From STF1-107 sp964457935 (GTDB lineage Bacteria; Bacillota; Clostridia; Christensenellales; UBA1242), in contig CAYWFC010000019.1 in assembly GCA_964457935.1 (NCBI GenBank), positions 1 to 17,704 on the forward strand: a DNA stretch of 17,704 nt, in the 5' to 3' direction. The stretch's first letter is position 1; every line of letters starts with the position of its first letter. The translations under genes and the position numbers were made by a program. Below, piece after piece: positions 11,613 to 17,704 of the stretch. The notes below the pieces were generated by a model. The model did not search any database, was not told the origin of the DNA, and saw nothing but the letters and a program-made list of their open reading frames with translations.

Positions 11613-13135
11613 AACGAATGGTCCTCCACTATCACGTCAGTGTAAATGCGCGGTTTTGACACTTTGACATTTTTGCTCACTGTATCGCTGGATGTTTTGT
11701 CTTTTCTGGCGCTATCTTTAGCCAATTTATTGACGTATGTAGTCATAGCGTCCTTTAGATTGACAGATTTGTAGAGGTCTTTCATCTCATCTATCTTGTT
11801 CAAAAGCGCCACAATGTAAGCCTTGTTCGCGAAGATTACGTTGTTTAATACAGATTTTTCTTTATAATCTTCGTTTTCTCTCTCGAGTGCGTATATATTG
11901 ATGAGTTCTACGCACACGCGGTAGTCGTCTTTTATCACGCTGTTGTTTACCTTGGTGGAGCTGTATTCTTTCATATTCGGCACCACGCTGGCACGTATGA
12001 TGAAGTTATCAGTATTGCAAGGATTTTTTGGCTTGTACTGTGTGCGCTCATTGTAGCCGTCCTTGTAACCCGGCACGCTGATCAATGTGTAATCAGATGC
12101 CACCGAGTGAGTGGCAGACAGACTATCTATCTGGCGCTTGGTATTGGCATACGCTTTGGCGGACTTGGTGTCTACCACTATATGCTTGCCCTGACCTATG
12201 CTCTTCTGCTCATCGAGTTTCTTTCCTACTGCCGAGAATGTATTGGTAGCATTGTCGCTGTGCGTAAACATCAACTCTATAGTCTGGTCAGTATTGCGCG
12301 TCCAATCATTGTGCATTATGACGTCTAGTTCGAATTTATCCCCGAAGCATAAGTCGCCACATTTCAGCGCATCCATTAGTTTTTGCGTAGGGTCAAAATT
12401 CTCTGCCAGCATACGTCGTTCGTTGCTACCGCGATACGCGCCTAAGATTTTTCTCTTGTCTATCGTGCCTAGTATCGCCTTGGCTTTCTCGACATTTTTG
12501 TCCATTAGCATAGTGCGCAGAGACTTGGTGGTCAGACCCATATAAGATATCACTTTTTGGTACAGATTGGCGCTAGGATTGGCTGTATAGTCGTATTTTA
12601 ATTCTTTTTTCAATGCATCGACAGTGAATTTCAGGCTCTCGGCGTTCTTTTGCTCCAATCTCGCCAAGGCTTCTTCGCTGTAGTCGTCATAAGCGTCCAA
12701 GTCATAATACACTGGCAGTGTGCCTGTCTCTTTTAGCATAAATTTCTTGACAAACGGTGACAATTTCTCCACCGATTTGGCGGTATTTAGAGACTTTATC
12801 TCTTCTCTAATGCGCGCTCTGTACATGTCCTGCAATGCAGGTATCATGAGAGGGCTTTTCAGCATAGATAGGGTGTAATAAGTGAATATATTGCCCCCTA
12901 GCACCACTGCCCCATAAGGGTCGCGATTGATCTGGTCGATGTGCGAGAGCAATTTATTCGCGCGGAACGGCTGGTAATTGTCGCCCAAGTCTAGATTTTG
13001 GATGACGAGCAAGTCTATGTAGTGGTTTTCCTGCGGTGCGCTCACTGTGCGTTTCTGCGAATGAAGATTGACGAAATTCTCTCTGCTCTGGTGAATATCT
13101 TTCAATATTTTGTTCAATAAAGTATTGTTGCTCAT
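11609..13135 (-). CDS. Uncharacterised protein, probably a catalytically dead metallophosphoesterase paralogue
   Basis: A 508-residue protein. By eye it follows the order of the intact phosphoesterase encoded just upstream, with altered active-site motifs. NLDLGDN (47-53) stands for NLGDLHIGD, LGGNIFTY (79-86) for MNGDIVNN, YRGSNERR (234-241) for TSGNHENGER, LMFTHSDN (288-295) for VTVTHGSN, and LISVPGYKDGYN (351-362) for LIIVNHTHKEVF. About 120 helical residues are inserted between motifs II and III. The metal ligands D/H, D, N/H and H-x-H are mostly lost, and only the TH of motif IV is kept. The last 50 residues are basic and Ser/Lys-rich. It starts inside the stop of the upstream gene (TAATG). 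The relation is my reading of short motifs, not a computed alignment. Confidence 0.7.
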   Translation of the reverse strand: MSNNTLLNKILKDIHQSRENFVNLHSQKRTVSAPQENHYIDLLVIQNLDLGDNYQPFRANKLLSHIDQINRDPYGAVVLGGNIFTYYTLSMLKSPLMIPALQDMYRARIREEIKSLNTAKSVEKLSPFVKKFMLKETGTLPVYYDLDAYDDYSEEALARLEQKNAESLKFTVDALKKELKYDYTANPSANLYQKVISYMGLTTKSLRTMLMDKNVEKAKAILGTIDKRKILGAYRGSNERRMLAENFDPTQKLMDALKCGDLCFGDKFELDVIMHNDWTRNTDQTIELMFTHSDNATNTFSAVGKKLDEQKSIGQGKHIVVDTKSAKAYANTKRQIDSLSATHSVASDYTLISVPGYKDGYNERTQYKPKNPCNTDNFIIRASVVPNMKEYSSTKVNNSVIKDDYRVCVELINIYALERENEDYKEKSVLNNVIFANKAYIVALLNKIDEMKDLYKSVNLKDAMTTYVNKLAKDSARKDKTSSDTVSKNVKVSKPRIYTDVIVEDHSL

Positions 13136-14247
13136 TACAATTCATCCTCACTGCTATTAGGTATATTGAATATCGACAAAGTAGCCTGCTCTGCGTCTGC
13201 CTCTATGTCCTCAATAGTCTTGTTGACATATCTCTGTATGCGAGGCTGTTCTGCTTTGACGAAATCTAGCACATTAGGCTTGATGACGTCGATGAGATTG
13301 ACTCCTATCGAAAATGGTCGCTCGTAAGAGTTCTCTGTCTTGGTATTGTCTAGAGTATTATGATTAGGCAGAGTGTACACGCGTGGGAATTTCACGAATG
13401 TAGGACACAGGCCCATCATCTTGTCCTTGGCATAGCCTGACGACTCTATCACAGACGGAGAGTTATATATGGTAGTGGTGATTTTGTAAGTCTGTTTCTT
13501 GCCATTCACATAGCGGGTAGCCAGTTTGTCCACGACAGAAAATACTTCTTTGTGAGTATGATTGACTATGATCAGGTCGCTAGAGCCTATCTCGGCTTCT
13601 TTCTGTATCATGGTGTCTATGATCTTGCCGTCTTTGCCTTTGAGATTGCTACCATGCGTCACTGTCACTACCATATCGGCACAGCCGGTCGGTGTGTACG
13701 GACATTTTAGTTTGATATTCAGACGAGTGATGTATCTACTGTATTTCTCGAAAAATGCCGTCCCGCTGGTCATATTGGCCACCATGTCTATGCCCACCTC
13801 TTTGGTACGTTCGCCATTCTCGTGGTTGCCCGAGGTAATAGCCACTATCTTGTCCTTGATGATAGGGTCATTGAGCAATTTATAGAATATCCTCATCTCA
13901 TTGCTAGGCGAGAGCGCGTTCTCTAGCGAACTAGACTTGCCTAGATTGTTGGCGTTATTCACTATGTCGCCATTCATAATGATGATGACATTGGGATAAT
14001 ACTTCGCCACTGTGAGATAAGTGATCAGGCGCTGAAAGTCACAGTTTGGGTCGCCGATGTGCAGGTCGCCTAGATTCATAATGATAACGTCGTCGAACAA
14101 ACTCATATCAACCGATATATGCTTGATGAAATCAGGCTCGCCCGCCTGTATCATGTGTATGTACGCCTCGATAAGGTCGTCATTGAGTAAATTCTCTAGC
14201 TCTAGATTGTGTCTATTCTTGATTTTGCTAACTAATGATTTGGTCAT
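13135..14247 (-). CDS. Calcineurin-like metallophosphoesterase
   Basis: A 370-residue phosphoesterase with all canonical motifs: GDLHIGD (60-66; D61, H63), NGDIVNN (92-98; D94), SGNHEN (139-144; N141, H142), VTHGS (196-200; H198) and VNHTHKE (228-234; H230, H232). These bind two metal ions and hydrolyse a phosphoester; the substrate cannot be told from sequence. The N-terminal 50 residues are helical and the C-terminal 100 residues are specific to this type. First gene of a four-gene operon with tight overlaps (TAATG, then ATGA), which points to joint function with the degenerate paralogue and two zinc ribbons. It has a strong promoter but a weak ribosome site (AAAGG, distant). A phage or plasmid origin of this set is possible. 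Confidence 0.88.
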   Translation of the reverse strand: MTKSLVSKIKNRHNLELENLLNDDLIEAYIHMIQAGEPDFIKHISVDMSLFDDVIIMNLGDLHIGDPNCDFQRLITYLTVAKYYPNVIIIMNGDIVNNANNLGKSSSLENALSPSNEMRIFYKLLNDPIIKDKIVAITSGNHENGERTKEVGIDMVANMTSGTAFFEKYSRYITRLNIKLKCPYTPTGCADMVVTVTHGSNLKGKDGKIIDTMIQKEAEIGSSDLIIVNHTHKEVFSVVDKLATRYVNGKKQTYKITTTIYNSPSVIESSGYAKDKMMGLCPTFVKFPRVYTLPNHNTLDNTKTENSYERPFSIGVNLIDVIKPNVLDFVKAEQPRIQRYVNKTIEDIEADAEQATLSIFNIPNSSEDEL

Positions 14248-14277
14248 ACGTCTCAGCCTTTATTCTAATATATGTAT

Positions 14278-14306
14278 AGTATAGCAAGTTTTGGCATATT
14301 TGTCAA
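14278..14306 (-). promoter_or_regulatory. Promoter of the phosphoesterase operon
   Basis: On the minus strand TTGACA (14301-14306), 17 bp, TATACT (14278-14283) preceded by TGC (extended -10). The start is near 14271, with a leader of about 24 nt. Confidence 0.82.
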
Positions 14307-14338
14307 TACCTAAATTTGAGTGTATTGTGATGATTTTG

Positions 14339-14367
14339 TTGGCAAAAATATGCAAAAATGCTATACT
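14339..14367 (+). promoter_or_regulatory. Promoter of dut
   Basis: TTGGCA (14339-14344), 17 bp, TATACT (14362-14367) preceded by TGC. It has the same spacer length and -10 as the divergent promoter at 14278-14306. The leader to the ATG is about 16 nt and contains AAAGGAG. Confidence 0.78.
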
Positions 14368-14389
14368 ATGGTAGTACAAAGGAGAAATT

Positions 14390-14845
14390 ATGAGAAAATT
14401 CGAGATAGTAGACACCGCCCACATCCAATACGGCGCCACAGACATTACATTGCCAGTCAGGGCGACGCGCCATTCGGTGGGGTATGATTTTTATAGCCCG
14501 ATAGACGCGGTCATAGAGCCAAAGACCAGCCTGCTACTGTGGACCAATGTCAAGGCAATGTTCAATCCTGACGAAGGGCTGATACTGGTGGTCACTAGCG
14601 GTATGGGCAAACGAAACATCATACTCGCCAATGCTCTCGGGCTGGTGGAGAGTGATTATTACGGCAATGAGAGCAATGACGGCAATCTAGGCTTTAGATT
14701 GTACAATTTCGGTGACCAGCCATACGTCATCAAAAAAGGCGACAAGATAGGTCAGGGCTTTTTCTTCAAATATCTCACCACTGACGACGAAGTACCGCCC
14801 ACAGCAGTGCGCACTGGCGGGTTCGGTAGCACAGACAGAAAATAA
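14390..14845 (+). CDS. dut: dUTP diphosphatase (dUTPase), trimeric type
   Basis: A 151-residue protein that hydrolyses dUTP to dUMP and keeps uracil out of DNA. The five motifs appear in order: RATRHSVGYDFYSP (24-37), SGMGKRNI (70-77), ALGLVESDYYGN (82-93), GDKIGQGFFFKY (117-128) and the P-loop-like RTGGFGST (141-148). The insert after motif 3 (NESNDGNLG) is like the versions seen in Clostridia and their phages. In motif 3 the family usually has GxIDSDY, whose first Asp is the catalytic base; here it is Glu-87 (LVESDY). Activity is therefore probable but not certain. Own promoter and ribosome site (AAAGGAG). Confidence 0.88.
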   Translation: MRKFEIVDTAHIQYGATDITLPVRATRHSVGYDFYSPIDAVIEPKTSLLLWTNVKAMFNPDEGLILVVTSGMGKRNIILANALGLVESDYYGNESNDGNLGFRLYNFGDQPYVIKKGDKIGQGFFFKYLTTDDEVPPTAVRTGGFGSTDRK

Positions 14846-14850
14846 TATGA

Positions 14851-14882
14851 CAAAAAATTCCTAGAAATCTAGGAATTTTTTG
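14851..14882. terminator. Bidirectional intrinsic terminator between dut and the surface-protein gene
   Basis: Fourteen perfect base pairs (14851-14864 with 14869-14882) around AAAT, with T-runs on both strands. It ends dut (+) and the converging surface-protein gene (-). Confidence 0.88.
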
Positions 14883-14896
14883 TTTGCACATTTATC

Positions 14897-15014
14897 TTAA
14901 AAGTCATTAAAACGCATAGTTTCACTCATACGCACTGTCCTCTATATACTTTATATTAGAAGTCATTAAAACGCATAGACTCTCTCATACGCGCTGTCCT
15001 CTGTCTGCGCTTCG
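14897..15014. repeat. 59-bp tandem duplication of the surface-protein gene 3' end
   Basis: The first copy seen on the plus strand (14897-14955) lies after the stop codon and the second (14956-15014) is the true gene end. Of the first 45 bp, 40 match, including the stop codon; over the full 59 bp, 46 match. The outer copy would encode RTVRMSETMRFNDF-stop, against RTARMRESMRFNDF-stop in the gene. An in-frame stop precedes the outer copy too. Confidence 0.85.
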
Positions 15015-17704
15015 AGAACACTACGATGACAGTCACGCCTCCAGCCAGCAATGCTGTGCCGATCGCTATGATAAGTATGATTAGCCACACAGGCAATAAT
15101 CTTTGCTCATGAGTGATAGCGATGCTCACCATGTCTGTAGCCAATATACTGATAGCATTCTCTTCCACTTCGTTAGTCAAGCCTTGGTATTGTGTATTGA
15201 CTAGATACGAGTGTACTTTGCTCACCACTTTGAATGGCAGGGTGAATGATACCTGTACAGGCTTGGTAGGTACGAATGCACTGCCGTCAGACATTATGAT
15301 GATGTCGTAAGCCACTAAGAATTTATTCCTACGGCTCACTATATTATCTATGACGCTGTACAAATCTCTGTATTTGGCACTAGTGGTGTCGTACACTGTG
15401 ACTTCCAATGTACCGCCGATAGGCAAGAACACATCACGATTGACGTCTGTCACTGTATAAGTCACGCCATTGACTTCGGTGAATATCTCATATGGATGAA
15501 TATTCGCCACCTTGTCCAAAATCTCTAGGCTGTAGTTGTCTTTCGACGGTCCGGTCAAGCCAGCCTCTCCGACCACTCGCTTGTTAGCGCCTACTTCTGC
15601 GTCTTCGTAGCGGTAGACTATGTTCTCCAAGTCTAGGCTCAATATGTCTCCAGTGATGATCTCGCTAGACAAAATGTACGGAGTGGTGTCAGTAGACACT
15701 ACAGCGACATCTGTGCCGTCGTATACTTTGTTCAGCACTGTCACACCTTCTAGCCTCAGCACTTTTCGTGCGATGGTGCCACATTCGCTAAACATCAAGT
15801 ACCCGTCAGTGTCTACTATGTAGAAATTATCACTGTCAGTCAGAGACAAGCCAGTCACTTTGAGGTCTAGTTTTGTGCCTGCTTTCTGGTACTCATAGCC
15901 ACCATTCATCAGTTTGGCACTCACGCTGTCAAACTCTAAAGCAGTAGCACCAGCGTGCTCGTCTGGCAAGCCTTGCAATGTCAATAAGTCCTTTAGCGTA
16001 TTCTTAGATACATCGCTATTTCCGTCATAAGTCTTAGTCACTTCGCCCGACAGACCGACGGTCAGAGCGTATTTGTTGATGCGCAAGCGCACTGGGTCAG
16101 ATATGAAGCCTGCATATTCAGCCAAATCAATCCTAACAGTGACGATGTACTCGCCAGCGTCTCTTGGCTCTGCTATGCCTGCGCCTACTTTCTGGTAATT
16201 CACTCTGAGATAGCTGGTGTAATTCTCATGACACAATATATCTGTGCCTATCACGAGATATTGCGTAGTGAAATTATACTCTCTCTCGTACAGCATCTCT
16301 TCTGCGTTAGTGAAGTTAGCGAACGATATGACTGGTCCAAACTTAGCCACCAGATTCATATCTCGCTTCACTACGAATGTGTACTCTCCGTCTATTGCTA
16401 GTACAGTGTCGCCGTCGTATATGCCCAATAACTTGAATAGATTGTCCGAACATACCGCTCTGAGAGTCACTGACGTATTGTACTGCGCCTGCACAGACTG
16501 CGTGTAGTTAGTGCCGTTGTACTCTATGCTCAATGATATCGAATCTGCTGATAGATTGCTCTCGAATGTGACTGTGAATACCATTATCTGATATATAGCC
16601 TGTACATTCAATACGCCGTCTCCTGACAGAGCGTCCATGTGATTCTCGCCGATGACGAATGTGTACGCTACATAGTCTTTGTCCAGATATTTATAACTAG
16701 TACCAGTGTAGTCTTTGCCCAAAACATTGTATTTGGTGAATGTATAGCCGTAATTAGCATTCGCCAGTATAGTCACTGTGTCGCGGTAACTAAATCCATT
16801 CTTTACCACATCGCCGTCGAGTATGAGTATCTCGCCGTATTCGTCCGAGGTAGCACCGTCTGTGCTGACGGCGGTCACATTTATAGTGACTAGTATCTTC
16901 TCGAATCTCGCCTCAAACACACTGTCCTGCATATCTACTGTGAATGCAGTAGTGTATGTGGCATCAGTAGTCACCAGTTCCCCGTCCACATATATGCCGA
17001 CCAGCCTATAGCCTGTGTTTGCCAATGTGCTCACTACGATGTCATCATTTAGACGATACATACCGTCTTGGTTAGGGTCTATCTGACCTGGCATAATGTC
17101 ATCGCTAGGCTCTACGACACTGCCGTCCTCTACTAGGCGCACGACGAAGTTATTCTGCAGATTGTACTCAATGTAAGCGCACTTAGCCACTAGGTATAGT
17201 ACATTTCTGCCGTTTTCTTCTACATACCTACTATATATAGTAGAAGAAGTCAGAGTGAAGTCGTTCAGATTGGTCAGCTGGAAGTCACCCACATACCAGC
17301 CCTCGAAGCGGAAGCCTTCTGCCACAATGGTACTGATGGCTAGGTCTTGACCATAGTCCACAGTAGTAGACTCTGGCAAGGTCATAGCCCCGTCGTAATA
17401 CTCGCCACCTGTCACTTCTAGACTAGCCACGATGTCGAATTTCATCAAGTCGAAAGTCACATATATAGTAGTCAATTCTTCGCTATATATATTCAATATG
17501 ATGCGGAAGTCTAGAGTCCATTGAGCGTAACTAGCATTGACATAATCAGTAATGTCCACAGAATTGTCGCCATTGGTGATGACTATTTTGCCTATCCTGT
17601 ATCCCCTACTGCTCGATATGCTCAATGTCAGTTGGTCATACATATCGTATTGTTCGGTGGATGGCAGATAGCCACTGATAGTGCCAGTAGAGTTGTAATA
17701 ACTT
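14956..17704 (-). CDS. Large membrane-anchored surface protein with InlB-type and YDG-type repeats (5' end outside window)
   Basis: At least 915 residues are encoded; the frame is open to the window edge, and an in-frame ATG at 17641-17643 is probably internal. The first 440 visible residues hold repeats of the divergent InlB B-repeat type (FRFEGWYVGD, YRLVGIYVDGE, FKLLGIYDGD, each followed by a strand ending ARF, AKF or similar). Then follow MBG/YDG-like modules (KTYDGNSDV, NKVYDGTDVAV), common in adhesins, then a less typical domain, one transmembrane helix (LLPVWLIILIIAIGTALLAG and on) and a basic cytoplasmic tail (SKRRQRTARMRES). There is no LPXTG motif, so anchoring is by the helix. Likely role: cell-surface adhesion or cell-cell contact. 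A degenerate copy of the gene end follows the stop. Confidence 0.88.
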   Translation of the reverse strand, partial: SYYNSTGTISGYLPSTEQYDMYDQLTLSISSSRGYRIGKIVITNGDNSVDITDYVNASYAQWTLDFRIILNIYSEELTTIYVTFDLMKFDIVASLEVTGGEYYDGAMTLPESTTVDYGQDLAISTIVAEGFRFEGWYVGDFQLTNLNDFTLTSSTIYSRYVEENGRNVLYLVAKCAYIEYNLQNNFVVRLVEDGSVVEPSDDIMPGQIDPNQDGMYRLNDDIVVSTLANTGYRLVGIYVDGELVTTDATYTTAFTVDMQDSVFEARFEKILVTINVTAVSTDGATSDEYGEILILDGDVVKNGFSYRDTVTILANANYGYTFTKYNVLGKDYTGTSYKYLDKDYVAYTFVIGENHMDALSGDGVLNVQAIYQIMVFTVTFESNLSADSISLSIEYNGTNYTQSVQAQYNTSVTLRAVCSDNLFKLLGIYDGDTVLAIDGEYTFVVKRDMNLVAKFGPVISFANFTNAEEMLYEREYNFTTQYLVIGTDILCHENYTSYLRVNYQKVGAGIAEPRDAGEYIVTVRIDLAEYAGFISDPVRLRINKYALTVGLSGEVTKTYDGNSDVSKNTLKDLLTLQGLPDEHAGATALEFDSVSAKLMNGGYEYQKAGTKLDLKVTGLSLTDSDNFYIVDTDGYLMFSECGTIARKVLRLEGVTVLNKVYDGTDVAVVSTDTTPYILSSEIITGDILSLDLENIVYRYEDAEVGANKRVVGEAGLTGPSKDNYSLEILDKVANIHPYEIFTEVNGVTYTVTDVNRDVFLPIGGTLEVTVYDTTSAKYRDLYSVIDNIVSRRNKFLVAYDIIIMSDGSAFVPTKPVQVSFTLPFKVVSKVHSYLVNTQYQGLTNEVEENAISILATDMVSIAITHEQRLLPVWLIILIIAIGTALLAGGVTVIVVFSKRRQRTARMRESMRFNDF

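Overview
The window looks like a chromosomal segment of an uncultivated, low-GC Gram-positive bacterium (Bacillota, Clostridia-like). The signs are a NifU-like plus GGGtGRT gene pair, a SipW-type exported protein, a YDG/InlB-repeat surface protein, AGGAG ribosome sites and sigma-A type promoters. TGA is used as a stop (for example the DGR target and recX), so the standard code applies. The lineage is inferred from gene content only.

Layout. 1-492: 5' part of a 23S rRNA gene on the minus strand, with its own promoter (688-716) and no 16S upstream in the remaining 17 kb. 1046-6053: a complete diversity-generating retroelement (DGR), all on the minus strand: exported target protein with a C-terminal variable repeat (VR), 620-bp structured intergenic region, avd, template repeat (TR), reverse transcriptase. 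6409-9108: minus-strand genes nifU-like, GGGtGRT and cmk. 9182-10984: plus-strand recX, a coiled-coil hypothetical gene and acpS. 11091-14247: minus-strand operon of a metallophosphoesterase, a degenerate phosphoesterase-like protein and two small zinc ribbons. 14390-14845: dut (+). 14956-17704: 3' part of a very large membrane-anchored surface protein gene (-), open at the window edge.

The main discovery is the DGR. TR (2344-2460) and VR (3525-3641) align over 117 bp without gaps. They differ at 23 positions, and every one is an adenine in the TR sense strand. VR encodes the last domain of a two-domain DUF6273-like exported protein. A stem-loop lies directly after VR, at the place where known DGRs need a target hairpin. 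An intrinsic terminator sits between TR and the RT gene. The target promoter carries a run of ten G in its -35/-10 spacer, which suggests phase-variable expression on top of sequence diversification. I did not find such a combination from memory in described DGRs.

Secondary signals are a densely base-paired intergenic stretch with a duplicated, structure-conserving module, degenerate tandem copies of gene 3' ends after stop codons, a probably inactive phosphoesterase paralogue encoded beside an intact one, and a probably leaderless recX.
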